Positions 25,593-34,736 of a stretch of 64,000 nt of DNA are shown here, one piece after another. The notes under the pieces were generated by a model. The model ran no database searches, was not told the origin of the DNA, and saw only the letters and a list, made by a program, of their open reading frames with translations. The first letter of the stretch is position 1, and the number at the start of each line of letters is the position of its first letter. Location: positions 3,596,001-3,660,000 of the forward strand of contig NZ_CP014839.1 of assembly GCF_001931675.1 (NCBI RefSeq). The letters run 5' to 3'. The position numbers were made by a program, and so were the translations under genes. Source of the stretch: Pandoraea thiooxydans. GTDB taxonomy: Bacteria > Pseudomonadota > Gammaproteobacteria > Burkholderiales > Burkholderiaceae.

Positions 25593-26765
25593 TCATTTTT
25601 TCAAGAACTTCAATCGCAGGGCATCCCAAGCACGCCCCAGAATGCCGGCCTGCGGCACATCCTGCAGCGCCACCACCGGGAACGCAGCGACCTGCTTGCC
25701 ATCGGCCGTGATGTTCACCGTACCGACCACCGCGCCCTTGGCCAGCGGCGCGATCAGCGGCGCGCGCACTTCCAGCACAGGCTTGATTTTATCGCCCAGC
25801 CCCTTGGGAAGGGTGACAAAGGTGTCCTTGTCGACACCGATCTCGACGGTATTGGCCCGGCCCTTCCAGATGCGCGGCTTGGCGATCACCTGACCCGCGC
25901 CGTATACGCGCAACGTATCGAAGCTCTGATAAGCGTAGTTCAACGCGCTGAGCGTGTCTTGCACACGGGCACGTTCGGTGGTGTTGCCAACTGCGATGGC
26001 CAGCACGCGTCGATCCACACCCGGCACATTCGGCATGGGCCGGTGCGCGGAGGCAATCAGGCAATAACCCGCCTCTTCGGTATGCCCGGTCTTGAGCCCG
26101 TCGACCGTCGGATCCAGGAACAACAGGCGATTCCGGTTCCATTGACGGATATGGTTATAGGTGAACGACTTGACCGCATAAATCGGGTAGTACTCGGGAA
26201 AATCCTCGATCAGCCGGGCCGACAGAATCGCCAGGTCGGCAACCGTCGTGTAGTTCTGCGGATCGGGCAGGCCGTCGACATTTACATAATGCGTATTCTT
26301 CAGTCCCAGCCGCTTGGCCTCATGATTCATCATGTTGACGAAGTTCGCCTGCGAACCGCCAATCAACTCGGCCAGTGCAATCGTCGCGTCGTTACCCGAC
26401 TGCACGATCATGCCGTACACCAGATCGTGCACGCTGATCGGTTTGCCCGCTTCGATGAAGGTGCGCGATTCGTCAGCCCCGACCGAGCGCACGGACTCGC
26501 TTGGCCGCACCGTCTGATCCATCGAGATACTTTTATTCTTGAGTGCCTCGAACACCAGATAAGACGTCATCAGTTTGGCCAGCGAGGCGGGCGGGATGCG
26601 CTTATCGGGATTGCCTTGCGCGAGGAGCTGGCCACTCGTCAGATCGCTGATCAGCCAGGCCTTGGCGCTCATCGGGGGTGGCGGAACCTGCGCCTGCGCA
26701 GTCAACGAAACGGCAACGAGCGTCGCTACGCAAGCGACACGGGAAAACGCGGTGGAAATATTCAT
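25593..26765 (-). CDS. D-alanyl-D-alanine carboxypeptidase (penicillin-binding protein 5/6 type)
   Basis: The enzyme trims the terminal D-Ala from peptidoglycan stem peptides in the periplasm. The 390-aa protein has a signal peptide ending near AQAQ and all three PBP motifs: SLAK (IPPASLAKLMTSYL), SGN (QSGNDATIAL) and KTG (DGLKTGHTEEAGY). The C-terminal domain ends in an amphipathic helix (GRAWDALRLKFLKK) that anchors such enzymes to the membrane. It sits upstream of DUF493 on the same strand. Confidence 0.95.
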   Translation of the reverse strand: MNISTAFSRVACVATLVAVSLTAQAQVPPPPMSAKAWLISDLTSGQLLAQGNPDKRIPPASLAKLMTSYLVFEALKNKSISMDQTVRPSESVRSVGADESRTFIEAGKPISVHDLVYGMIVQSGNDATIALAELIGGSQANFVNMMNHEAKRLGLKNTHYVNVDGLPDPQNYTTVADLAILSARLIEDFPEYYPIYAVKSFTYNHIRQWNRNRLLFLDPTVDGLKTGHTEEAGYCLIASAHRPMPNVPGVDRRVLAIAVGNTTERARVQDTLSALNYAYQSFDTLRVYGAGQVIAKPRIWKGRANTVEIGVDKDTFVTLPKGLGDKIKPVLEVRAPLIAPLAKGAVVGTVNITADGKQVAAFPVVALQDVPQAGILGRAWDALRLKFLKK

Positions 26766-26979
26766 TGGCGATTCACGAAACGGGGTGCTAAGGCAGTAGC
26801 CATCGAATGTCTGACTACTTCGGCGGGGGCGCCGCCGTCAGACAATCCACACCAACCATTAGTTCAGCGAATGATATTCCCTGCGCCCGGGCGGGCACCA
26901 GGAGATGTCCCGAGCCAGCCCAACCGGCTCTTTCGCGTGCCTGTCGGGCTTCGCCGCTCAGCCGTTCGATGAAAACCCG

Positions 26980-27306
26980 TCAGGGAGCATCGATCAGCAG
27001 GCGTTCGACGATCTTGCCGTTGACCAGGTGACTATCGACGATCTCGTCGATATCGGCTTCGTCGATGTAGGTGTACCAGACGCCTTCCGGATAAACCACC
27101 ACGGTCGGCCCGTCTTCGCACCGGTCCAGGCAACCGGCCTTGTTGATGCGCACCTGGCCCGGGCCCGCCAGGCCGAGAGCCTTGACGCGCTTTTTCGCAT
27201 ACTCCTGCATCGCTTGCGCGTTGCAGTTCGCGCAACTCGGACGCGGCGCATCGGGCTCGCGCTGGTTCAGGCAAAAGAAGACGTGATGCCGGTAATACTG
27301 GGACAT
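26980..27306 (-). CDS. (2Fe-2S) thioredoxin-like ferredoxin domain protein
   Basis: The 108-aa protein resembles the thioredoxin-like 2Fe-2S ferredoxins. Cluster cysteines are in FFCLNQ, CANC and GCLDRCEDGPTVVVYPEG. The C-terminal part (YIDEADIDEIVDSHLVNGKI) is typical of the family. Its redox partner is unknown. It starts at ATG 27306. The 213-bp gap between it and the upstream end of dac shows no gene. Confidence 0.87.
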   Translation of the reverse strand: MSQYYRHHVFFCLNQREPDAPRPSCANCNAQAMQEYAKKRVKALGLAGPGQVRINKAGCLDRCEDGPTVVVYPEGVWYTYIDEADIDEIVDSHLVNGKIVERLLIDAP

Positions 27307-27398
27307 GGGAAAAGGGGGCCGAAGCGTGCGATATCAATGGATACGAACCATTCTAACCGAGCCACGCAAAATCAGTGCGCCGCGCCTGGACAGGCGGC

Positions 27399-28571
27399 TC
27401 AAGGCTTGTCCGGCGGGAGTCTGGGGTGACCCCGGTGAGTCGGGTCGAACATCGCCAACAAATAAACCAGCGCCAAATAGGGCCAGATCAAATCGATCCA
27501 TCGCGCCAGCACGTTGAAATGCAGATATTGTCCCTGGCGCCACGCATCGAGCGCCATTTGATAGTAGGGGTTGACCGGCAGCACATTGACCAGCAACAAA
27601 CCCACCGACAGGGCCAGCAGGGCAACGCCACCCCGCATGCCGCGCGGCAGCCGGGCCGTCAGCAGCAGGAGAACCAAACCGCTCGCCAGGCCCAGCACGG
27701 CGCCCGGCGTCACCCAGTCAAATGCCTGGGCCGGGGAAAATTGCAGCGCGGCGGCAGCCGTCTTGACGGCGATTCCTGCGCTCAGCAAGGCCAGTATCAG
27801 GCGCAAACGCGGCGCCGAGCGGCGCATCGACAGGGTCGGCAACAGGCCCGCCACGAGCGTGCCGCTGGCTGCCACCATGGCCTCCCAGGCAAACTGTCCG
27901 GCGATCGGGTCAAGTGTCGCGACATCCCGCCGCAGGTGCGCCAGACCGGGAACCCAGCCAAGCAGCGTGCCGGTCGCGCCGGGGTCCAGACTCAACCAGA
28001 TCTGCCGCATCAGGGCGCCCGTGCCGAAAAGAAATTGCTGCGGGTAGGCCTGCGCCAGCGGCCACAGGCCGAGCAGCGCCAATGCGGCGCTGGCGCGCCG
28101 GTCGAACCAGGCCAGACGCCAATGGCGCAGCCAGCCGCGATCGAGCAACGGGCTGGCCAGCGGCGCGGCAATCGCACCGCCGATCAGCGCGCCCAACGCG
28201 TTGGTTGCCAGATCGACGTTGGACGACACGCGAGACGGCAAATAGGTCTGCAACGACTCCATCGCCCCCGACAGCACCAGCCCCGCGGCAAATGCTGCAA
28301 ATACGGCCCTGGCGCCGCGCCAGGCCGGATGCAATGCCAGCACCACGGCGATGCCCAGCGGCAAATAGCCGAGCACGTTGACGATCACGTCGAACCAGGT
28401 CAGATAACGCGGCAACGGCGCCAGCACGAAATCGAACGGGCCGACCGTGGCGCCCTGCCAGTCGAACGGATACAGGCTGGCGTAGACCATCAGCACCACC
28501 AGGGCCAGCAGGGCCTGGCGCACCAACGGCGAAGCGCGGCGCTGCCAGGGTTTGAGCGAACCGCCGCTCAC
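27399..28571 (-). CDS. VanZ-family membrane protein
   Basis: This 390-aa protein has about ten hydrophobic segments. The N-terminal half carries the VanZ-like pattern YASLYPFDWQG, FDVIVNVLGYLPLGIA and SNVDLATNALGALIGG. VanZ gave its name through low-level teicoplanin resistance, but its biochemical role is unknown and chromosomal homologues are common. The start is read as GTG at 28571, 19 bp after the preceding lipoprotein stop; the longer frame would overlap that gene. It is the last gene of a Mla-like transport operon, an interesting but unexplained link. Confidence 0.82.
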   Translation of the reverse strand: MSGGSLKPWQRRASPLVRQALLALVVLMVYASLYPFDWQGATVGPFDFVLAPLPRYLTWFDVIVNVLGYLPLGIAVVLALHPAWRGARAVFAAFAAGLVLSGAMESLQTYLPSRVSSNVDLATNALGALIGGAIAAPLASPLLDRGWLRHWRLAWFDRRASAALALLGLWPLAQAYPQQFLFGTGALMRQIWLSLDPGATGTLLGWVPGLAHLRRDVATLDPIAGQFAWEAMVAASGTLVAGLLPTLSMRRSAPRLRLILALLSAGIAVKTAAAALQFSPAQAFDWVTPGAVLGLASGLVLLLLTARLPRGMRGGVALLALSVGLLLVNVLPVNPYYQMALDAWRQGQYLHFNVLARWIDLIWPYLALVYLLAMFDPTHRGHPRLPPDKP

Positions 28572-28590
28572 GGTTCGCGCCCGCCGCGCG

Positions 28591-29196
28591 TCAAGACAGC
28601 GGCACCGTGGCGAGCCATCGCACCAGCGCCGCCTGGGCCGCATCGGTAGCCGCACGCAAGGCTGCCACGCCGCCACGTGCGTCGTTGCTCGGTGCCGGAC
28701 GCGTCACGTGCAGCGTGGTTTGCGCGACCAACCTGTCATGATCGAAAACGCTGGCGCGCAGCACGACCGCGCCGTGACTGCGGCTACGGCTGTCGAACAC
28801 CTGAGTGAATTCGTCCAGCTCGATCTTCAACAGCGGCGCCGCCACCGGGTCGCCGGCATTGAGCACGCTGCGCTGGCTCGCCAGCCGCGCTCGCAGGCGC
28901 TCGCCGAACAGGCGCTGGGGCGGCGCCAGCCAACGGCTGTCGGCATAGGCACGCGCCTGGTCGCCGTCGGCGCCCGGCAGGCGGTAGTACATCGATTCCT
29001 GGTCGAGCCAGGTGGGCGCCGCCACCATGACTTTGATCGGCGCCAGGGTGCGCCCGGAGTTCGCCGGGGATCCAGGCGCAGCCACCGGCGGCGGCCCGAG
29101 ATCAAAGCGCTCGATATTCGCTGGCAATGGGCCGCTGGCGCATGCGGATAACAGAAGCGCAGCGGCACACGCGAAGAGAAGGCACAGTCGTTTCAT
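28591..29196 (-). CDS. ABC-type transport auxiliary lipoprotein
   Basis: The 201-aa protein has a lipoprotein signal with lipobox LSAC (residues 16-19) and the PqiC/YmbA-like auxiliary domain (IERFDLGPPP ... KVMVAAPTWLDQESMYYRL). Such lipoproteins sit in the outer membrane and work with MCE proteins in lipid movement. ATG 29196 is placed directly before MKRLCLLFACAAALLL. It overlaps nothing and follows the MCE gene by 10 bp, so it is the fourth member of the operon. Confidence 0.88.
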   Translation of the reverse strand: MKRLCLLFACAAALLLSACASGPLPANIERFDLGPPPVAAPGSPANSGRTLAPIKVMVAAPTWLDQESMYYRLPGADGDQARAYADSRWLAPPQRLFGERLRARLASQRSVLNAGDPVAAPLLKIELDEFTQVFDSRSRSHGAVVLRASVFDHDRLVAQTTLHVTRPAPSNDARGGVAALRAATDAAQAALVRWLATVPLS

Positions 29197-29206
29197 GGAT
29201 CGACTC

Positions 29207-30169
29207 TCAATTTTGCGGAACGGTTGACGGCCACGCAAAGCCACTCTCGCCCGGGCCAGGGGTCGGCGGTGTGACGCCGAACAGCAGGCTGCGGGGATTG
29301 CGGCTGACGGTGTCGGCGGCAGCGCCCAATGACTGCATAGTCGTGCGGGCCTGATCGCTCAGCACGTTAAAACGCGGCAGCGACTCTTGCTCCAGCGTGC
29401 CGCTCAGCTCGATGGTGGTCTGCTGCAGCGCCGCCAGACTCGCCGTCGCCTGGCTGGCGGCCTGGCCAATGCTGTTCAAATTGCGCGTGAGCGGCCCGTG
29501 CGGATCCGATAGTTCGGTCGCCAGCCGGTTGGTCGAGGCCAAGGTGCGATCGAGCGTATCGAGCGTCTGCGGCAGTTGCCGTGCCGCCGGCGCCAGCTTG
29601 CCGGTCAGGTCGCTGAGATTGTCCGCCGCCGATTTGATGCCGGCCACCATACTCATCATCTCGTCGCGATTGGCCCGGCTGAAAAGTCGATTGAGCGAGG
29701 TGCTCAGCTGTTGCACCTGGTTCAGCAGGGTCGTGCCGCGCTGCTGCAACTCATCGAGAAAACTCGGCCGCATATAGAGACGCGCCACGTGTGCCGGCGT
29801 CGAGACGAGCGGAGCCTTGTCGCGGCCGGTATCGTCCAGCTGCACATAGGCAATGCCGGTCACGCCCTGGAACCCGAGATTGGCAAAGGTCGAATGCGTC
29901 ATCGGCGCGTCCTTGTTGACCAGAATGCGAATCACGATCTGCCCCGGATTGGCGGGATCGAAGTGAATGCTCTGGACCTTGCCAACGTCCAGGCCACGGT
30001 AACGCACCGCTGCCTCGGGATTGAGTCCGTTGACGTTAGTGCGGGAGATCAAATCGTAGGGCACGCGCTCGGTATTGTCGCGATTGAACCACAGCAGCGT
30101 CAGGATCACCGCGGCCACCAGGCCGATGGTGAACAGGCCCGCCAGGAAGGCGTGGGATTTATTTTCCAT
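29207..30169 (-). CDS. MlaD/MCE-domain protein of a lipid ABC transporter
   Basis: The 320-aa protein has one N-terminal transmembrane helix (FLAGLFTIGLVAAVILTLLWF) and a periplasmic MCE domain (YDLISRTNVNGLNPEAAVRY, then GLDVGKVQSIHFDP). The remaining 180 residues are alpha-helical and heptad-rich (LNQVQQLSTSLNRLFSRA), suggesting a long coiled tunnel or needle as in longer MCE proteins. It starts at ATG 30169, overlapping the ATPase stop by 11 bp. It is longer than MlaD of E. coli (about 180 aa). Confidence 0.92.
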   Translation of the reverse strand: MENKSHAFLAGLFTIGLVAAVILTLLWFNRDNTERVPYDLISRTNVNGLNPEAAVRYRGLDVGKVQSIHFDPANPGQIVIRILVNKDAPMTHSTFANLGFQGVTGIAYVQLDDTGRDKAPLVSTPAHVARLYMRPSFLDELQQRGTTLLNQVQQLSTSLNRLFSRANRDEMMSMVAGIKSAADNLSDLTGKLAPAARQLPQTLDTLDRTLASTNRLATELSDPHGPLTRNLNSIGQAASQATASLAALQQTTIELSGTLEQESLPRFNVLSDQARTTMQSLGAAADTVSRNPRSLLFGVTPPTPGPGESGFAWPSTVPQN

Positions 30170-31001
30170 CTTGCAATATCTCCGAGAGCGCGGCACGGCG
30201 CTGGGGCGGCAAGGCCCCGAGCGCCCGGCGGCCCCGCGCGCCGAGGAAGTAGTCGTGAATGAAAGGATGATCGACCCGCACCACATCTTCGACCGGTGCA
30301 TTGACCAGTACCCGGCGCTCGGCCAGTACCGCCACGCGAGTAGAAAGCAGCACCATGGTATCGAGGTCGTGCGTCACCATCACCACGGTCAGACCCAGTT
30401 CACGATGCAGATCGCCGATCAACGAAACAAACTCGTCGGAGGCCTGCGGATCGAGCCCGGCGGTCGGCTCGTCCAGAAACAGCAATTCGGGCTCCATCGA
30501 CAGGGCCCGGGCAATGCCGACGCGCTTGATCATGCCCCCCGAGAGTTCGGAGGGCATCAGCATGGCCGCCCTGCATGGCAGCCCGACCATATCGAGCTTG
30601 AGCATCACCACATCGTTGATCAGGTCTTCGGGCACCGTATGGAGCTCCCGCAAAGGCTGGGCGATATTGTCGAACACGTTCAACGCCGAAAACAGGGCGC
30701 CGTGCTGGAACAGCATGCCGGTGCGGCGGCGCAGCAGGTGCACCGTCCTCGCATCGGCATTGGTGATGTCGTGTCCAAGCACCGTGATGCGGCCACTGCT
30801 CGGGGCCTCCAGCCCTATGATCTGGCGCACCAGCGTGGTCTTGCCCGAACCGGATCCGCCGACCAGCGCAATCACTTCCCCACGGTTGATCGTCAGATCC
30901 AGATGTTCGTGAATCACCGCGCTGCCATAGCGCTTGCACAAGTCACGCACATCAATGACGGTCTCGGCCGGCGCATGGGCGGCGAGGTGGGGCGAACTCA
31001 T
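30159..31001 (-). CDS. ABC transporter ATP-binding protein (MlaF-like)
   Basis: The 280-aa ATPase shows Walker A GGSGSGKTTLVRQ, the signature SELSGGMIKRVGIARAL, Walker B ELLFLDEPTAGLD and the switch histidine in VMVTHDLD. Q-loop LFQHGALFSALNVFDN resembles MlaF. The ATG at 31001 overlaps the permease stop by 4 bp (ATGA), so the two are translationally coupled. The reading frame continues upstream to 31667 only as an overlap with the permease. It powers the lipid transporter made with the neighbouring genes. Confidence 0.93.
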   Translation of the reverse strand: MSSPHLAAHAPAETVIDVRDLCKRYGSAVIHEHLDLTINRGEVIALVGGSGSGKTTLVRQIIGLEAPSSGRITVLGHDITNADARTVHLLRRRTGMLFQHGALFSALNVFDNIAQPLRELHTVPEDLINDVVMLKLDMVGLPCRAAMLMPSELSGGMIKRVGIARALSMEPELLFLDEPTAGLDPQASDEFVSLIGDLHRELGLTVVMVTHDLDTMVLLSTRVAVLAERRVLVNAPVEDVVRVDHPFIHDYFLGARGRRALGALPPQRRAALSEILQDGK

Positions 31002-32119
31002 CGGACACCCACGCCGGAGAACACGATGGCAAAAATAGCGTCCGCCAGGATCACCACCGTAATGGAAGTGACGACCGATGTCGTGGTGCCCTCGCCCAGG
31101 CTGCGCGTATTCGGTTTGATGCGCAGGCCGAAATGGCATGCGACAAAGGCGATCAGCATGCCGAACACCACCCCTTTGCCAAGACCGATCCAGAGATTGG
31201 CCAGCGGCACCGCGCCCGGCAGCGCAAAGATGAAGTAATGGTAGCCAATGCCAAGTGCAGCGTTCGCCGCCACCATGCCGCCGATCAAGGCAATGACGTT
31301 GGTCCACATCACCAACAGCGGCATCGAGATGCCCAGCGCGATCACCTTCGGCAGAATCAGTCGGAGTCCGTGGGGAATATCCATCACCCTCATCGCATCG
31401 AGCTCCTCGGTCACCCGCATGACGCCGAGTTGCGCGGTGATCGCCGAGCCCGAGCGTCCCGCGACGAGAATCGCCGAGAGCACCGGCCCGAGTTCGCGGA
31501 TTACCGACAGGCCGAGAATGTTGACAATAAAGGTGCTGGCGCCGAACACCTTCAACTGCTGAGCAGACAGATACGACAACACAATGCCGATCAGAAATGC
31601 CACCAGGGCGGTAATGCCCAGCGCCTGGGCGCCCGTGCTGTAGATATTCGCGGAAATTTCCCGCCACGGCCCACGCAGCGGATGCCGCACTACATGCATC
31701 AAATCAAGCACGAACTGGCCCAGCATCGTCACGCCGCCGCGCAGATGATCGACGAGCGAGAACACGGCCAGCCCGAGCCGGCTGACGATGTCGATATGCG
31801 GCGGCGGTTTGGGCGTTTCGCGGCGCTGATCGAATGCCGCCAGACGCTCGAACATGGTTCGCTGGTTTTCGCTCAGGGCGATGCGCGCCGGCAGACGCCG
31901 TTGCCAATAACGCCACAGCGCCTGAGCGCCCACGTGGTCGAGCCGCTCCACGGCATTGAGGTCCCAGCCGAGCTCGCCCGACGGCAACGCGCGCATCAGG
32001 CGCACCACGGTTTTCTTGCGGCGCGCCAGCGCGAAAGCAGTCCACAGGCCTTGCAACACCACGACGTGGCCTTGCGCATCTTGCTTGAGTTCCAGGCTCG
32101 GTGGAATGTCACGCTCCAA
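30998..32119 (-). CDS. MlaE-family permease with N-terminal STAS-like domain
   Basis: The C-terminal 260 residues are the MlaE/YrbE permease (ALVAFLIGIVLSYLSAQQL, RELGPVLSAILVAGRSGSAI, TEELDAMRVMDIPHGLRLIL). The first 100 residues form a STAS-like domain (SLELKQDAQGHVVVLQGLWT, WDLNAVERLDHVGAQALWRY), the equivalent of a fused MlaB. No separate mlaB gene is present, so the fusion probably replaces it. The start is uncertain: TTG at 32119 has GGGAG at a fair distance and is preferred; TTG at 32173 is another option. It heads a five-gene operon. Confidence 0.85.
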   Translation of the reverse strand: MERDIPPSLELKQDAQGHVVVLQGLWTAFALARRKKTVVRLMRALPSGELGWDLNAVERLDHVGAQALWRYWQRRLPARIALSENQRTMFERLAAFDQRRETPKPPPHIDIVSRLGLAVFSLVDHLRGGVTMLGQFVLDLMHVVRHPLRGPWREISANIYSTGAQALGITALVAFLIGIVLSYLSAQQLKVFGASTFIVNILGLSVIRELGPVLSAILVAGRSGSAITAQLGVMRVTEELDAMRVMDIPHGLRLILPKVIALGISMPLLVMWTNVIALIGGMVAANAALGIGYHYFIFALPGAVPLANLWIGLGKGVVFGMLIAFVACHFGLRIKPNTRSLGEGTTTSVVTSITVVILADAIFAIVFSGVGVR

Positions 32120-32204
32120 TGCTGGTTTCTCCCGACACGAAATTGAGCTTCGCCATTGTAAGCCAGAAGCCAACGCAGCCCCCCGCCCGATGCCGGCGCG
32201 CCGT

Positions 32205-32210
32205 TACAAT
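32205..32210 (+). promoter_or_regulatory. -10-like box directly before birA
   Basis: TACAAT (five of six) ends 8 bp before the birA ATG, so a transcript from it would start at or next to the start codon. No ribosome-binding site is visible. This suggests a leaderless mRNA. Confidence 0.4.
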
Positions 32211-32218
32211 ACCGTCCT

Positions 32219-33115
32219 ATGAAAACCCCATTTTCCGATTCTTCCCCGGGCGCCGGCGACCAGGCGCCGGCGCGGCAAATCGACCGCGCTCGCCTGGCGG
32301 CCTTGACGAGTCGCGCGGTCACCGGCTGGGATATCGAATTGGTCGAGACAACCGGCTCGACCAACACCGATTTGCTCAACCGTTGGCGCAACGCCTCGCC
32401 GGGTAAGCCCACCATGCGGCTGGCTTACCGGCAAGAAGCGGGGCGCGGCCAGCGAGGCCGTGTCTGGCGCGGCATGCCGGGCGACAGCCTGATGTTTTCA
32501 GTGGCCTGCGGTTTGCCTCTCACGCTGCCGCAATTGGCCGGCTTGAGCCTGGCCACCGGGGTCGCCGTGATCGAGGGCCTGCAGCGGCTACCGCTTTCGG
32601 CGCCGCAAGCGTTGACGCTGAAATGGCCCAACGACGTCTTGCTGGCCGGCCGTAAATTGGCCGGTATTCTGATCGAAGCGAACGGGGCCGAGGCGGGACG
32701 CACCACGGTCGTCATCGGCATCGGCCTGAACCTGCGACACACGCAGGCACTCGATGCGCAACTGGCCGCCGACCAGGCCGAACAGCCTCAGGCGTTGGCC
32801 GCAGCGCGGCCCGCCGCGCTGGAAGAAATTCTGTCGCAAGTCGATATGACCCACACGCTGGCAGTCCTGCTCGATCAACTCGAGCAGATGCTGACGCGCT
32901 TTGCCGTCGACGGCTTCGCGGCATTCCGTCCCGCCTGGGAGGCGCTGCACGGCTTCGCTGGCCAGCCCGTGCGACTGGTACAGCCGGGGATGGCCGACAC
33001 CGAAGGCATTGCGCTGGGTGTCGACGACAGCGGCTGCCTGCGGCTGGGCACCGCCGACGGCGTGCAACTCGTCACCAGCGGCCAGGTTTCGCTGCGGCCC
33101 CGGGAGCGCGCGTGA
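32219..33115 (+). CDS. birA: Biotin-[acetyl-CoA-carboxylase] ligase
   Basis: BirA attaches biotin to the carrier protein of acetyl-CoA carboxylase through biotinyl-AMP. The 298-aa protein carries ETTGSTNTDLL, the biotinyl-adenylate loop QEAGRGQRGRVW, and LKWPNDVLLAGRKLAGILIE. There is no N-terminal helix-turn-helix, so it is a monofunctional ligase, not the biotin repressor of E. coli. It overlaps coaX by 4 bp, and the pair birA-coaX is common in betaproteobacteria. Confidence 0.95.
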   Translation: MKTPFSDSSPGAGDQAPARQIDRARLAALTSRAVTGWDIELVETTGSTNTDLLNRWRNASPGKPTMRLAYRQEAGRGQRGRVWRGMPGDSLMFSVACGLPLTLPQLAGLSLATGVAVIEGLQRLPLSAPQALTLKWPNDVLLAGRKLAGILIEANGAEAGRTTVVIGIGLNLRHTQALDAQLAADQAEQPQALAAARPAALEEILSQVDMTHTLAVLLDQLEQMLTRFAVDGFAAFRPAWEALHGFAGQPVRLVQPGMADTEGIALGVDDSGCLRLGTADGVQLVTSGQVSLRPRERA

Positions 33116-33936
33116 GCCCCGCCCTCTTGATCGATGCGGGCAATACGCGCCTGAAGTGGGCGCTCGCGCCCATGCCGCGGCCGCAAAACTGGCAACCTCG
33201 CCAGCCCGCATATTCGGCCAGCGGCGCCGTCGCCCAACGTGACTGGCCGGCGCTTGCCGAGCAACTTGCGGCGGCGACGGCCACTGCGCCGCCGCACGTC
33301 TGGCTATCCAACGTCGCCGGCACGGCGGCCGAACAGGGATTGCGCGACACCCTGCGACAACTCTGGGGGAAGGCCGCGCCCGTGCCCCGTCTGCACAGCA
33401 TCCGCGCCCAGGCAACCCAGTGCGGCATTGTCAACCATTACACCGAACCCGCGCAGCTCGGCTGCGACCGCTGGGCAACGCTGATCGGCGCGCGCGCGGC
33501 ATTCCCCGGCGAGCATCTGCTGGTCGCCACGCTGGGCACGGCGACCACGTTGGAGAGCCTGAGCGCCGTCGGCGACTTTCTCGGCGGACTGATCGCCCCC
33601 GGACCGGCATTGATGCTGTCGTCACTGGCCAACGGCACCGCGCAACTGCCCGCCGTATTGCCCGAGCAACCGGCCGATGCCCCATTCGCAACCAACACTC
33701 GCGCGGCCATGCTGGCCGGCTGCCTGGCCGCCCAGGTGGGTCTGATCGAGCGCAGTCATGCCGCCCTGCGCGCACGGCTCGGCGAGGTGCGGTGCGTGCT
33801 GACGGGCGGCGCCGGGCGGTGGCTGTCGCCCCATCTTTGCATATCTCACACCGCGCACGATAATCTGGTCCTGGCCGGCCTGTTCGAAATTGCCTCCTCG
33901 GAATCAAACGCGTCTTTGGAAAGCCACACACTATGA
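33112..33936 (+). CDS. coaX: Type III pantothenate kinase
   Basis: CoaX phosphorylates pantothenate in the first step of coenzyme A synthesis and, unlike CoaA, is not inhibited by CoA. The 274-aa protein shows LLIDAGNTRLKWAL, the GCDRWATLIGARAAFPGEH motif, and ATLGTATTLE. The start is GTG at 33112, overlapping the birA stop as GTGA. It overlaps the next gene by ATGA. The tight packing implies one operon. Confidence 0.94.
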   Translation: MSPALLIDAGNTRLKWALAPMPRPQNWQPRQPAYSASGAVAQRDWPALAEQLAAATATAPPHVWLSNVAGTAAEQGLRDTLRQLWGKAAPVPRLHSIRAQATQCGIVNHYTEPAQLGCDRWATLIGARAAFPGEHLLVATLGTATTLESLSAVGDFLGGLIAPGPALMLSSLANGTAQLPAVLPEQPADAPFATNTRAAMLAGCLAAQVGLIERSHAALRARLGEVRCVLTGGAGRWLSPHLCISHTAHDNLVLAGLFEIASSESNASLESHTL

Positions 33937-34721
33937 TTCGCGCGTCATTGCTGGTCGGGCTGCTGCTCGTCAACGCAGGCTTGCTTGCGGCTCAGTTGGG
34001 CTGGTTGCCGGTGGGCAACGGCGAACATGACCCCGGGCGGCTGGCGCGGCAGATTCATCCGGAAAGACTGCGTGTGCTGCCGCCCGGCGTAAGCGTCGCG
34101 CTCGCCACGCCAGCCGTCGCCAATGCCGTGCCGCTGCCCGCCCCGCCGGTGGCGACGCCGCTGGAGCCGACGCCTCCGACACCCGCCTCGCCGGCACAAA
34201 CCGCGTCATCGGCCAGCGCGCCGCCGCCGGCATCGGCGCCGTCCGCCCCCGGCGCGCCGGCCGATTGCGTCGAAATCGGTCCGCTCGGGGCGGCCGAGGC
34301 AACCCAGGCCAAGGGGCTGATTCTGGCCACGATGCCGGCCGGGCAAGGTGACCTGCAAAGCGTGCCCAGCGTTGCACGGTGGTGGGTACACCTGCCGAAC
34401 GTCGGCAGCCGCGCCGAGGCGGATCAATTGACCGCCCAACTGCGTCATGCCGGGGTCACCGAGTACTACGTGCTCGACAGCCAAGGCAAACCGGGATTCG
34501 CGATATCGCTCGGCTTATTCAATGAGAAAGCCCGGGCCGAACGACTGGCCGGCTCACTGAAGCAGAAAGGGTTTGCGCCGCTGGTCACGGAAAAGGCCGC
34601 GAGTGGCAGTCAATTGACCTACCGAGTGTCCAACCTCAGCAAGGCAACGGCTACCTCACTCATCGCCATGGCCCACCAACAATGGCCGTCGACACCGGTG
34701 CAGCAATGCGCGGCGCGGTAG
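33933..34721 (+). CDS. SPOR-domain protein
   Basis: The 262-aa protein has an N-terminal transmembrane helix (SLLVGLLLVNAGLLAAQLGW), a Pro/Ala/Ser-rich linker at about residues 60-110, and a C-terminal SPOR-like repeat (WWVHLPNVGSRAEADQLTAQ ... ISLGLFNEKARAERLAGSLK). SPOR domains bind denuded peptidoglycan glycan at the division septum. The ATG overlaps the coaX stop by 4 bp, so it belongs to birA-coaX. Its specific job is not known. Confidence 0.85.
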   Translation: MIRASLLVGLLLVNAGLLAAQLGWLPVGNGEHDPGRLARQIHPERLRVLPPGVSVALATPAVANAVPLPAPPVATPLEPTPPTPASPAQTASSASAPPPASAPSAPGAPADCVEIGPLGAAEATQAKGLILATMPAGQGDLQSVPSVARWWVHLPNVGSRAEADQLTAQLRHAGVTEYYVLDSQGKPGFAISLGLFNEKARAERLAGSLKQKGFAPLVTEKAASGSQLTYRVSNLSKATATSLIAMAHQQWPSTPVQQCAAR

Positions 34722-34736
34722 CGCGCCGCGGTGCTC

